DNA of 64,000 nucleotides from Nitrospirota bacterium (GTDB taxonomy: Bacteria; Nitrospirota; Thermodesulfovibrionia; UBA6902). Shown in pieces: positions 17,521-26,116 of this stretch. Positions within the stretch are counted from its first letter, which is position 1; the number at the start of each line of letters is the position of its first letter. The stretch spans positions 1-64,000 of the forward strand of contig JACRPZ010000049.1 of the NCBI GenBank assembly GCA_016222905.1, in the 5' to 3' direction. The notes beneath the pieces were generated by a model, which had not been told where the DNA came from, did no database searches, and saw nothing but the letters and a program-made list of their open reading frames with translations. Made by a program: the position numbers and the translations under genes.

Positions 17521-18276
17521 ATGTGTGACACATGCGGATGCGAAAATAGTCACGAACACCCCCTTCATTCCCCCCTTACTAAGGGGGAAGTAAAGACCGT
17601 TGAGATAAACCAGAGCCTCCTGAAGGCGAATGAAGATGCCGCCTCGCATAACAGGGAGCATTTTGACAGCAACGGTATTTTCACATTGAACCTTATAAGT
17701 TCCCCAGGCTCCGGAAAGACAACACTGCTTGAAAAGACGGCTGAGGCGCTTAAGGATGAATTCAGCCTCGGAGTTCTTGAGGGCGACATAGAGACTGATC
17801 TTGATGCCGAGAGGATAAGGAAGAAGGGCGTGCCCGCTGTTCAGCTCACAACAGGAGGGGCCTGCCATCTCGATTCAGTGCTTATACATAAAGGCATGCA
17901 TGAACTTGAGCACCAGCTTAACGGGAAGAAGATGGATATACTCTTCATTGAAAATGTCGGCAACCTTGTATGCCCCTCATTCTTTAATCTGGGCGAACAT
18001 GTGAGGGTTGTCCTCGTATCAGTGCCTGAGGGGCCTGATAAGCCTATCAAATATCCAAAGGCATTTAAGACATCGCATGTTTTTATCATCACCAAATCCG
18101 ATCTTCTGCCGTATTTTGATTTTGATATCGAGAAGGTGAAGAAAGATGCACTGTCTCTCAATCCTGACTTAAAGATATTTGTCATATCTGCAACAACAGG
18201 TGATGGGATGGGTGAATGGTTCACGTTTCTTCGCAATAAGCTGAAATCTCCTCCTCCCTTGAGGGGAGGGGATTAA
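17521..18276 (+). CDS. hypB: Hydrogenase nickel incorporation GTPase HypB
   Basis: A 251-residue GTPase that loads nickel with HypA. The N-terminus has the nickel-binding MCDTCGC motif and some His. Walker A is SSPGSGKTTLLEK (near residues 60-72), with EGDIETDLDAERI, IENVGNLVCP and ITKSDLLP as further G-domain motifs. Two segments look foreign. Residues about 12-24 (HPLHSPLTKGEVK) and the last ten residues (KSPPPLRGGD) are encoded by a G/C-rich palindromic repeat also found elsewhere in the window. The second supplies the stop codon, so the repeat has become part of the protein. Confidence 0.94.
   Translation: MCDTCGCENSHEHPLHSPLTKGEVKTVEINQSLLKANEDAASHNREHFDSNGIFTLNLISSPGSGKTTLLEKTAEALKDEFSLGVLEGDIETDLDAERIRKKGVPAVQLTTGGACHLDSVLIHKGMHELEHQLNGKKMDILFIENVGNLVCPSFFNLGEHVRVVLVSVPEGPDKPIKYPKAFKTSHVFIITKSDLLPYFDFDIEKVKKDALSLNPDLKIFVISATTGDGMGEWFTFLRNKLKSPPPLRGGD
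17556..17590. repeat. Palindromic repeat within hypB coding sequence
   Basis: A run of Cs, TTACTA, then a run of Gs forms an inverted repeat inside hypB, read in frame as Pro-Leu-Thr-Lys-Gly-Glu. Related C/G-run palindromes occur at 18248-18341, 21471-21506, 35137-35170 and 44275-44321. Confidence 0.6.
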
Positions 18277-18341
18277 GGGGAGGGTGAAAATTTCGTTAAA
18301 TACCCCTCACCCTAACCCTCTCCCCTCAAGGGGCGAGGAGA
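18248..18341. repeat. Paired inverted copies of the dispersed C/G-run repeat
   Basis: Two oppositely oriented copies of a CTCCCTTGAGGGGAGGG-type element, each followed or preceded by AGGGTGAAAATTT or its complement, lie between hypB and hypE. The first copy encodes the HypB C-terminus and stop. The pair could form a long hairpin in the hyp transcript. Confidence 0.7.
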
Positions 18342-18369
18342 TAACCAGACAAGGCAATACAGCATTAAA

Positions 18370-19362
18370 ATGAAAAAGATCGAGATCGGACACGGCAGCG
18401 GTGGCAGGCTCACGAGGGACCTGATAGAGAAGCTCTTTCTTAAATATCTTGATTCAAATGAACTTAAGCCCCTTGAGGATGCAGCATATCTCAGGTTTGA
18501 AAATCCAAACATAGCCATCACAACCGATTCTTATGTCGTGCGTCCTCTATTCTTTCCGGGCGGTGATATCGGAAAGCTCGCTGTATGCGGAGCGGTGAAT
18601 GATATCGCCGTAAGCGGCGCAATTCCAAAGTATCTCTCGCTAAGCTTCATAATTGAAGAAGGCTTTCTCATCAAACATCTTGAAGACGTGCTGAAGAGTA
18701 TAAAGATGACATCAGAAGCCGCTGGCGTGAAGATTGTGACCGGCGATACAAAGGTGGTTGAGAGGAATAAATGCGACGGCCTATATATCAACACTACTGC
18801 CGTCGGTGAGATTGTAACACCGCTTGTTATTGAGAATATCTCAGATGGCGATGCGGTCATTGTCACAGGCACACTTGGAGACCACGGCACTGCTGTTGCA
18901 ATCGCAAGGAATGAGTTTGACATAGACGCATCAGTTGAGAGTGACTGCGCCGCTCTCAGTGGTTTACTCACGCCTCTTTTTGATATTGACGGATTGAAGT
19001 GGATGAGGGATCCGACGCGTGGAGGCGTTGCCACCGTTCTTGTCGAGGTTGCGGAGAAAACAAGCCTCGGCATTGAAATTTACGAAGACAAGATTCCGGT
19101 GAGAGATGACGTCAGGTTCATCTCTGATATGCTCGGTTATGATCCACTATATCTCGCCAATGAGGGGAAGGCGGTTGTAATAACTTCACATGAGGCGGCA
19201 GATGAGATTCTGAATAAACTTAGACTGCATTCATTGGGGAAAAATGCGGCTCTCATCGGCAGAATAACGACAAAGCATAAAGGCGTGAGGCTCAGGACAA
19301 AGATAGGCGGAGAGCGGGTTCTTGATATGCTTGAGGATGACATGCTTCCAAGGATTTGTTAG
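18370..19362 (+). CDS. hypE: Hydrogenase maturation protein HypE
   Basis: A 330-residue enzyme of the AIR-synthase/SelD superfamily. It dehydrates a thiocarboxamide on its C-terminal cysteine to the cyanide ligand of the active-site iron. It begins IEIGHGSGGRLTRDLIEKLF and has the ATP-binding TDSYVVRPLFFPGGDIG and DPTRGGVATVLVE segments. It ends in the obligatory PRIC with Cys330 last. It should not be mistaken for SelD despite the shared fold. It lies 93 bp after hypB, separated by palindromic repeats. Confidence 0.95.
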   Translation: MKKIEIGHGSGGRLTRDLIEKLFLKYLDSNELKPLEDAAYLRFENPNIAITTDSYVVRPLFFPGGDIGKLAVCGAVNDIAVSGAIPKYLSLSFIIEEGFLIKHLEDVLKSIKMTSEAAGVKIVTGDTKVVERNKCDGLYINTTAVGEIVTPLVIENISDGDAVIVTGTLGDHGTAVAIARNEFDIDASVESDCAALSGLLTPLFDIDGLKWMRDPTRGGVATVLVEVAEKTSLGIEIYEDKIPVRDDVRFISDMLGYDPLYLANEGKAVVITSHEAADEILNKLRLHSLGKNAALIGRITTKHKGVRLRTKIGGERVLDMLEDDMLPRIC

Positions 19363-19377
19363 AAAAGTTATCAGCAG

Positions 19378-20430
19378 ATGACAAAAAATATGAATAAATC
19401 GGAAAACCTCATAAAACACATCCACTCACTCGTTCCCAAAGACCGCAAGGTGAAGATAATGAATGTCTGCGGCTCGCATGAGCACACCATCGCATTTTCA
19501 GGCATGAGGAGCCTGATGCCTCAAAACCTTGAACTCATTCCAGGACCCGGCTGTCCGGTCTGCGTCTGCCCTGAGAGCGACATAATCAACGCTATAAAAC
19601 TTTCAAAAAGAGATGATGTAATTCTCGTGACATACGGCGATATGCTGAGAGTGCCGACACAGCAGGGTTCTATCAGAGCAGAGGGAAAGAACTTCCGCAT
19701 GATCACTTCGCCTTTTGAAGCGATCGCTATAGCGAAGAATCATAGTGATAAGAAAATCATCTTCTTCTCAATAGGCTTTGAGACGACGACCGCGCCCACC
19801 GCGGCCATACTTGAAATGGGCATCCCGGATAACCTTTATATCTTAAGCTCTCACAGGCTGACCCCTGCGATAATGGAGATACTTGTCAAGGACGCGGATA
19901 TCGGCATAGACGGTTTCATTGCGCCGGGTCATGTTTCGGCAATAGTCGGCTCAAACGCATGGAATGTATTCTCTGAAAAATACGGCATCCCGACGGTCGT
20001 CGCTGGCTTTGAGGCAGAGAACCTTCTCCTCGGCATTGTTGATATATTGAGGCAGATCAAAGAGGGCATTGCAGAGACAACAAATGTCTATAGTAATGTC
20101 GTAAGACCAGAAGGCAATACGCAGGCGCAGAGGATAATGCATAAATATTTTGAGGTTTCAAATGTGAACTGGAGGGGCATAGGTTATATCCCTGATTCAG
20201 GACTTGAGCTGAAGAGCGAGTATTCAGCAAGAGATGCGCGAAAGGTTTTTGAACTTAAAGAGGTTAAGGAAGAAAAGATCCCCGGCTGTATCTGCGGTGA
20301 GGTGATACTCGGCAAGGCATATCCATCCAAATGCAAATTATTTAAAAAGGCATGCACTCCTCAAAGTCCCACAGGCCCGTGCATGGTTTCTCAGGAAGGT
20401 TCATGCAATATTTGGTATAAGACTAATTAA
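19378..20430 (+). CDS. hypD: Hydrogenase maturation protein HypD
   Basis: A 350-residue [4Fe-4S] protein that, with HypC, assembles Fe(CN)2CO. The conserved active-site segments are NVCGSHEHTIAFSGMR, PGPGCPVCVCPESDI and FSIGFETTTAP. The C-terminal cluster cysteines lie in CICGEVILGKAYPSKC, ACTP and GPCMVSQEGSC. It follows hypE by 15 bp. Its 3' end overlaps the convergent threonyl-editing-domain gene by four bases. Confidence 0.95.
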   Translation: MTKNMNKSENLIKHIHSLVPKDRKVKIMNVCGSHEHTIAFSGMRSLMPQNLELIPGPGCPVCVCPESDIINAIKLSKRDDVILVTYGDMLRVPTQQGSIRAEGKNFRMITSPFEAIAIAKNHSDKKIIFFSIGFETTTAPTAAILEMGIPDNLYILSSHRLTPAIMEILVKDADIGIDGFIAPGHVSAIVGSNAWNVFSEKYGIPTVVAGFEAENLLLGIVDILRQIKEGIAETTNVYSNVVRPEGNTQAQRIMHKYFEVSNVNWRGIGYIPDSGLELKSEYSARDARKVFELKEVKEEKIPGCICGEVILGKAYPSKCKLFKKACTPQSPTGPCMVSQEGSCNIWYKTN

Positions 20431-20837
20431 AACTCCTTAAAAACCTTTGCCAAAGATTCACCTGCCACATGCATCTTCCATTCATTCAGATATCCGAAAG
20501 GCGTTTCAGTGATTGCGTAGCCTGTTCTTGAGAGTCGTTCCTTAACATCCGTGATTATCTCATCCGTCAATTTCGGCGAGGCCTTTGACATCGAGAGGTG
20601 GCTGAAGGAGTGGAGAACTATTCTTTTTGTATTGAACTTCCCTGCAACCCACTTAACGTTCTTTACAAATTTACTGATAACGCTGCTCTTCTTCTCACTG
20701 TCTTCTTCCTCAGCCTGGTAAAAGACGACAACCGCATTCTCAACCGTCTCTTCCATCTCAGAGTCAGGAACTTCGTCAAGGATCTTTTTGTATGTCTTGA
20801 ACCAGAATGACGGCGCATAATAAAGAATAAGTCTCAT
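20427..20837 (-). CDS. Threonyl-tRNA synthetase editing-domain protein (free-standing)
   Basis: A 136-residue protein that, by my reading, matches the N-terminal editing domain of archaeal-type threonyl-tRNA synthetases (tRNA-Thr_ED family, a DTD-like fold that removes mis-attached serine). Visible correspondences are MRLILYYAPSFWFKTYKK at the start, ENAVVVFYQAEEED, IVLHSFSHLSMSKASP with the conserved His pair, and ETPFGYLNEWKMHVAGESLA at the end. It has no synthetase catalytic or anticodon domain. It sits on the opposite strand within the hyp cluster. Whether it edits tRNA or has another role here is not known. Confidence 0.75.
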   Translation of the reverse strand: MRLILYYAPSFWFKTYKKILDEVPDSEMEETVENAVVVFYQAEEEDSEKKSSVISKFVKNVKWVAGKFNTKRIVLHSFSHLSMSKASPKLTDEIITDVKERLSRTGYAITETPFGYLNEWKMHVAGESLAKVFKEF

Positions 20838-20906
20838 TTGCAGGTTAACCTTTTATCATTATTTGTCATTGGTAATTATATAATATATTGCGTGGAGCAA
20901 GTTTTT

Positions 20907-23177
20907 ATGAGACTGAAAATTAGCATAACCGGTGTTGTTCAGGGCGTTGGCTTCAGGCCGTTCATCTACAGGCTTGCCAAAGATATCGGGTTGAAGGGAT
21001 ATGTTCAGAACGATACGGGGGGAGTTACTATCGAAGCTGAAGGTGCGGAGTCTCTGCTCACAGATTTTCTTTTCCGCATTGAGAAGGAGAAACCGGCTCT
21101 CTCACAGATATTCAGTCTCAGGCACTCTTTTCTGCATGATAAGGGATTTAAGGAGTTTGTCATTAAAGAGAGTGATAAGGAAGGTGAAATCAGAGTCTCT
21201 GTTCTCCCTGACATAGAGACCTGTGACGAATGCTTATATGATATTTCTACTAAAGGCAATAGAAGGTTCAATTATCCCTTCACCAACTGCACTAACTGCG
21301 GCCCGCGTTTTACCATCATAGAAGATCTCCCTTATGACAGGAAGAATACATCCATGAAGTATTTCAGGATGTGCGCTGATTGTGAGAGGGAATACAACGA
21401 CCCTTCAGACCGAAGGTTTCATGCCCAGCCTGACGCATGTCCTGTCTGTGGGCCTTTCATTACTTTAATAAACCCCACTTTAGAAAATGGGGGCATGGGG
21501 GGATTTAAATATCAGAAAGATGATGCCATTAATAAGTGCGTTGAACTTATAAAAGAAGGCAATATCATCGCCATAAAGGGATTAGGCGGTTATCACCTTG
21601 TATGTGACGCAATGAATGAAACTTCTGTCAGAATTTTGAGAGAGAGAAAGCAAAGGGAAGAGAGGCCGGTTGCGGTCATGTTTGCTGATATTGAATCAGT
21701 AGAGGCGGAGGCGCATGTAAGCATGCTTGAAGAGCGTGCATTGTGCTCAGTCGAGCGGCCTATCGTCATTCTTAGAAAGAAGAAAGGGACGAGGCTTCCT
21801 GATTCAATCTCTCCCGGCAATGACACCATAGGTGCATTCCTGCCGTACACACCACTTCACCATATAATATTGCAGAGACTGAAGAGGCCTGTTGTGGCAA
21901 CGAGCGCTAATATTTCAGACGAACCGATTGCAAAAGATGAGGATGACGCATTTAAGAGGCTTTCAGGCATAGCCGATTATTTTCTGACGAACAATAGAAA
22001 GATAGTCAGGAGGTGCGATGACTCAGTGGTTAGGATAGTTGCTGAAAGACAGATACCTATAAGGCGTTCAAGAGGCTTCGTTCCCCTGCCCGTGATACTT
22101 CCTTTCAGACTTGAAAAGCCGGTGCTTGCGCTCGGCCCCTATATGAATAATACGATAGCTGTCGGGATTGATGATAAGGTTTATCTCTCCCAGCATGTAG
22201 GTGATCTTGAGACGCCTCTTGCAATGGAGTTCTATGAAGAGACGGTCAATGACTTTTTGAGGCTTTTCAATATCAAACCTGAGGTGGTTGTATCTGATAT
22301 GCATCCGGGTTACTACAGCACGATCTTCGGAGAGATGCATTATAAAGATAAGCTTGTAAAGGTCCAGCACCACTTCTCGCATATACTTTCCTGCATGGCT
22401 GAGAATGACATTCAGAATGATGAAGAGGTGATAGGCTTTGCATTTGACGGGACCGGCTACGGAACTGATAAGACGGTATGGGGCAGCGAGGTGATGACAG
22501 CGTCATATTCCGGTTTCAAAAGATTATATCATCTCCGCCCTTACAGACTTCCCGGTGGGGAGAAGGCAGTTAAAGAACCTTTCAGAATAGCTTTGTCTTT
22601 ATTGTATGAAACATTCGGAGATGCATCAGAGTTTGATCTTCTCTCTTTATCTGGAAAAGAGAGACGCTTTTATACGGACATGATAAAAAAGGGCGTTAAC
22701 TCGCCTCTGACAACGAGCATGGGAAGGCTCTTTGACGGCGTTGCTTCCATTATCGGCTTAAAGCACCATGTGTCGTATCATGCCCAGGCCCCGGTCATGC
22801 TTGAGCAGGCAGCTCAAAGGTCAGACGAAGAGGTAAAGTATGAATTCAGAATAGAAGAGAGTTTGATTGACTTCAGGCCTATTATCCAGGAGATTGTAAG
22901 GGACAAGCGGTCAGAAGTTCCGATTGAGGTCATATCAAAAAAATTTCACAACACCATTATTGAGATCATCCTATCTCTTTCAGAGTCATTAAGAAAGAGC
23001 GCCGGCATTACAAAAGTCGCGCTTTCAGGCGGGGTATTTCAGAACGCGATACTTCTTACCGGGGTATTTAATAAATTGAATGAGAGGGGTTTTACTCCTT
23101 TGATCCATCAGCTTGTTCCGCCCAATGACGGGGGTATATCACTGGGGCAGATCGTGGCTGGTAATTTTCAACGTTGA
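20907..23177 (+). CDS. hypF: Carbamoyltransferase HypF
   Basis: A 756-residue enzyme that makes the thiocarboxamide precursor of the cyanide ligands from carbamoyl phosphate, acting with HypE. Domain order: acylphosphatase (RLKISITGVVQGVGFRPFIYR, residues 1-90), two zinc fingers (CDEC/CTNC and CADC/CPVC, about 105-180), a YrdC-like domain (KGLGGYHLVCDA onward) and a Kae1-like C-terminal domain (HHFSHILSCMAEN, FDGTGYGTD, LSGGVFQN). ATG 20907 is chosen because the acylphosphatase domain starts there and GGAG lies nine bases upstream. An in-frame extension to 20838 lacks support. A dispersed palindromic repeat is inserted between the second zinc finger and the YrdC domain. Confidence 0.95.
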   Translation: MRLKISITGVVQGVGFRPFIYRLAKDIGLKGYVQNDTGGVTIEAEGAESLLTDFLFRIEKEKPALSQIFSLRHSFLHDKGFKEFVIKESDKEGEIRVSVLPDIETCDECLYDISTKGNRRFNYPFTNCTNCGPRFTIIEDLPYDRKNTSMKYFRMCADCEREYNDPSDRRFHAQPDACPVCGPFITLINPTLENGGMGGFKYQKDDAINKCVELIKEGNIIAIKGLGGYHLVCDAMNETSVRILRERKQREERPVAVMFADIESVEAEAHVSMLEERALCSVERPIVILRKKKGTRLPDSISPGNDTIGAFLPYTPLHHIILQRLKRPVVATSANISDEPIAKDEDDAFKRLSGIADYFLTNNRKIVRRCDDSVVRIVAERQIPIRRSRGFVPLPVILPFRLEKPVLALGPYMNNTIAVGIDDKVYLSQHVGDLETPLAMEFYEETVNDFLRLFNIKPEVVVSDMHPGYYSTIFGEMHYKDKLVKVQHHFSHILSCMAENDIQNDEEVIGFAFDGTGYGTDKTVWGSEVMTASYSGFKRLYHLRPYRLPGGEKAVKEPFRIALSLLYETFGDASEFDLLSLSGKERRFYTDMIKKGVNSPLTTSMGRLFDGVASIIGLKHHVSYHAQAPVMLEQAAQRSDEEVKYEFRIEESLIDFRPIIQEIVRDKRSEVPIEVISKKFHNTIIEIILSLSESLRKSAGITKVALSGGVFQNAILLTGVFNKLNERGFTPLIHQLVPPNDGGISLGQIVAGNFQR
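21471..21506. repeat. Dispersed palindromic repeat inserted in hypF
   Basis: A C-run/TTTAGAAAATGGGGG/G-run element is read in frame as Asn-Pro-Thr-Leu-Glu-Asn-Gly-Gly-Met-Gly-Gly-Phe. It falls at a domain boundary, where an insertion would be tolerated. It is related in design to the copies in hypB. Confidence 0.55.
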
Positions 23178-23278
23178 TTAGACAGACCTGCCTACACCAA
23201 CAAGCTGACACAAACTATGTTGTAGATAACATTATTTCACTTCACTGTCCGGTTAGGTTGTCATTAACTGATAGTCAA

Positions 23279-24346
23279 TTATAACCATCTTAGACTTTTC
23301 AATAATAGCAATATGAGAAAGCCGGAAATAAAACCGCCTATATGGGCATACCATGCTACTCCGCATGAACCTAAGGCTGCATTCAGCCATTGCTGACCAA
23401 AAAACCAGACCCCTAAATAAAGCCAGGCCGGAGAAGTAAATCTGATGCTTCGAAAATAAACTAAAGAAAATGCAGAAATGCGAGCCTTTGGATATAAAAG
23501 CAAATAACCTCCCAATATGCCAGAGATAGCGCCGCTGGCCCCCAATGTCGGGAGATCGGGCCTGTCTGTGACTAATGCATGAGTAAAATCTGCAATAACT
23601 CCACAAAATAAATATACAGATAAGTATTTGATCGGCCCAAGGCGGTCTTCGACATTGTCGCCAAAAACCCAAAGATAGTACATATTCCCAATAAGGTGAA
23701 ATATATTGGCATGCATAAACATCGAAGTAAAAACAGTATGTATATTCGTTAGCGGAGAAGAAAGAAGCGATGCCGGGACCATAAGCAAAAAAGTATTATC
23801 CTTCAAATAAAGACAATATATGAAGATAAGAGTATTAATGATTATTAATGACGCAGTAGTATATGGGAAGCTTCTTGTAGGATTATCGTCTTTAATTAGG
23901 CCTAATAATGAGGCTCCAAGCGGAGCATCTTCTTCAATTTCCCATGTGTCAGCCTGATCATCATAATCCTTTAGTTGTAATTTTTGGGATGGCGTAGCCG
24001 TAATATACCATTGTGTCAAGGGTTGAAGGTGACATCGTCTGATCCAAACTCCCATACAGCCAACACACTTCAATATCTTTATCTTAAGATCGGGTATGCT
24101 GATCTGTTCTACAGCTTGATTACACTTTGGACAAAAACCACCGCCGTTAAAACCAAAATCATTATTAGTCTTTAGTTGTTTTTCATTCAGTAAAACATTA
24201 TGCCAGTCACTGTCTGCTTTATTACTTAAATATTGAGGAAGCTCATTCCTATCGAACCATGCCCCATCACATTCTGAACACGATTCAATTTCAATACCAT
24301 GAGTATTTATAGTAACCAAGCTTTTGTTACAGACTGGGCATTGCAT
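23279..24346 (-). CDS. Rhomboid intramembrane protease with N-terminal zinc ribbons
   Basis: A 355-residue protein. Residues 1-110 carry two zinc-ribbon-like modules (CPVC...CSEC and CPKC...CVGC) of the zf-TFIIB type. Residues about 170-350 form a rhomboid domain of six or more helices. The family motifs are GNMYYLWVFGDNVEDRLG, the catalytic serine in GASGAISG and the catalytic histidine in the later HIGGFISG helix. It probably cleaves membrane proteins within the bilayer. The substrate is unknown. It is the gene downstream of truA on the same strand, separated by 147 bp that contain an attC-like sequence. Confidence 0.88.
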   Translation of the reverse strand: MQCPVCNKSLVTINTHGIEIESCSECDGAWFDRNELPQYLSNKADSDWHNVLLNEKQLKTNNDFGFNGGGFCPKCNQAVEQISIPDLKIKILKCVGCMGVWIRRCHLQPLTQWYITATPSQKLQLKDYDDQADTWEIEEDAPLGASLLGLIKDDNPTRSFPYTTASLIIINTLIFIYCLYLKDNTFLLMVPASLLSSPLTNIHTVFTSMFMHANIFHLIGNMYYLWVFGDNVEDRLGPIKYLSVYLFCGVIADFTHALVTDRPDLPTLGASGAISGILGGYLLLYPKARISAFSLVYFRSIRFTSPAWLYLGVWFFGQQWLNAALGSCGVAWYAHIGGFISGFLILLLLKSLRWL

Positions 24347-24415
24347 AATTTATTAACGGTTGAACTCAGTAGCAAGCGTGGGCGACTGTCACGCTGGAGC
24401 GTTTTGTTATGTGTT
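24347..24415 (-). repeat. attC-like (integron recombination-site-like) sequence
   Basis: On the minus strand the sequence runs ACATAACAAAACGCTCCAGCG, then TGACAGTCGC, CCACGCTTGC, and ends CAACCGTTAATAA just before the rhomboid ATG. The order TAAC...GCTCCAGC...GTTAA resembles a degenerate attC site, but the core sites deviate from RYYYAAC/GTTRRRY. Confidence 0.3.
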
Positions 24416-24493
24416 TATTAATGTTTACCAAGAGATTTATAGCTACATAGATTCTTGTTCTCCGGCAAATCGCGTATTTTAATCCAGTATTCT

Positions 24494-25234
24494 TCAATAA
24501 ATGACCTTAACCAGGAACAAGGCATGAGGAGGGGCCGTAAAGCCGGCCTCTGAACGTTTTTCTTTTTCAAACATCTCTTTAACTTCTGAAACAGAAAGCT
24601 CCCCTAAACCAACCTGAATAATTGTCCCCGTAATCACTCTGACCATTTTATGAAGAAAACCATCTCCTGAAAAATTGAGAGTTATCTCACTCTCTTTTTT
24701 AAGAATCTCGATCTTTGAGATAGTCCTCACGGTCGATTTGTTCTTGGACTTCAAGGCTGTAAAACTCCGGAAGTCTTTGGTCCCGATAAACAACTCCGCA
24801 GCCTGTTTCATCTTTTCAATATTCAGAGGTTTTTTTATGTGTAAATAATAGTCCCTGTTGAAGATATTCTTTTTAGAAGGATGGTTCCATATCCGGTACA
24901 AGTACTCTTTCCCTTTTGCATTCAGCCTTGAATGGAAACGTTCAGGCACTTCCCGGATCTCCAGGAGATTAATATCATCCGGAAGGTATTTATGAAGATA
25001 CTCCTCTATTTCTGAAAGTCCCTTTTGACTTTTAGTATGAAAATTTGCAACTTGACCCAGCGCATGGACTCCTGTGTCTGTACGGCCTGCTCCATGAAGC
25101 TCAATTTTTTCTTCAGTCATCAGTTGCAGCACATGCTCAATTCTTCCCTGGACCGTGCTTTTAATAGCCGTCTGGCGCTGCCATCCTTTATAACGGCGGC
25201 CATCATATTCCAAAACAAGTTTAATGTTACGCAT
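24494..25234 (-). CDS. truA: tRNA pseudouridine synthase A (TruA)
   Basis: A 246-residue enzyme that modifies uridines 38-40 of the tRNA anticodon stem. It begins RNIKLVLEYDGRRYKGWQRQ and has the catalytic aspartate in GAGRTDTGVHALGQVANF (about residues 50-66). Conserved HSRLNAKGKEYLYRIWN, DFRSFTA and GDGFLHKMVR segments follow. Full length for the family. Confidence 0.94.
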   Translation of the reverse strand: MRNIKLVLEYDGRRYKGWQRQTAIKSTVQGRIEHVLQLMTEEKIELHGAGRTDTGVHALGQVANFHTKSQKGLSEIEEYLHKYLPDDINLLEIREVPERFHSRLNAKGKEYLYRIWNHPSKKNIFNRDYYLHIKKPLNIEKMKQAAELFIGTKDFRSFTALKSKNKSTVRTISKIEILKKESEITLNFSGDGFLHKMVRVITGTIIQVGLGELSVSEVKEMFEKEKRSEAGFTAPPHALFLVKVIY

Positions 25235-25255
25235 AAATTTCTTCCAATGTGCAAG

Positions 25256-25957
25256 CTAACCGGTGCGGGCGGTTTTATCTAACTCGTCCGTGTCGAGCGG
25301 TCGGTTAAGCCAAGATGTTACTTTTGATGCCTGATGAAGCATTACTGCTGGGTTGTGCATGTAGGTAAGCAACTGTGTATAGAAGGTGACGAGATTACGG
25401 AGCGGCTCAGAGAACTCGGCTCCCAAGCGGTACACTTCAATTGCTTTTAGATCAGAAAGTATGTCCAGTTGCGTTGATGCGTTGTGGTCTCTATGAGCGC
25501 CAACGTAATTGCGAACCTTTTTAAGAAAGCGTGAGTTATTTTTCTGAAACTGGCTCAACTTGGCGTTAATTTCATTTAGTGCCGTAATCCAATTATCGTC
25601 AAGTTCCAAGACGTTCAACCAGTTTCTGTATTGCTTCCCAAGCAACTGTGATACGTCCTCCGCCCCCTCGTGTAGCAATACCGCAAGACCTCGTGCGAAG
25701 AATTGGCGTTTCCACTCAGACTTGGCGAAGAAGATGCTTTCGCTATAGGCACTAATATCCTGCTCAAGCAGTGCGATAAAAAGCCCAACATTGTAAACGC
25801 CAAGATATGCAGGAACATTGGCGCGAGTGGCCTCATCGCATCTTTGCTTTAACACCACAATCAGGCCTTCAGTGACCTTTCTCCGGTTGCGATTCCGCCA
25901 ACGAAAACGCATTCGCTTCGGAATCAGTAGTAGTTGCAGAAGCCATTCCATAGTCAA
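25256..25957 (-). CDS. Hypothetical helical protein, 233 aa, cassette-like context
   Basis: I do not recognise this family. The protein is mostly alpha-helical, basic at the N-terminus, with a segment RNYVGAHRDH (about residues 168-177) that fits the Rx4-6H pattern of HEPN-type proteins, though that alone is weak. The start lies a few bases after GTTAGGC on the minus strand (25959-25965), the consensus right half of an integron core site, and the base composition is richer in G/C than nearby intergenic DNA. It may be a captured gene cassette. No integrase is nearby. Confidence 0.55.
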   Translation of the reverse strand: MTMEWLLQLLLIPKRMRFRWRNRNRRKVTEGLIVVLKQRCDEATRANVPAYLGVYNVGLFIALLEQDISAYSESIFFAKSEWKRQFFARGLAVLLHEGAEDVSQLLGKQYRNWLNVLELDDNWITALNEINAKLSQFQKNNSRFLKKVRNYVGAHRDHNASTQLDILSDLKAIEVYRLGAEFSEPLRNLVTFYTQLLTYMHNPAVMLHQASKVTSWLNRPLDTDELDKTARTG

Positions 25958-26116
25958 AGCCTAACAATTATTTTTACACTTGTTCTATTTTTTGATAAAT
26001 TATATCCCTGCTAATGTAAATAATCAATCATTTTTATGAAAAGTGTAATTCGCTCAATTGACAAGCAATCTCCAGAGTGTTATTCTCATAAAAAACTTAT
26101 TCAAAGGAGAAGAAAT

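Noticed and set aside
18370-19362. Possible selD (selenophosphate synthetase) beside the Sec-like hydrogenase
   Set aside because: The C-terminal PRIC and operon position identify it as HypE. The fold is shared but the SelD catalytic N-terminal Cys/Sec motif is absent.
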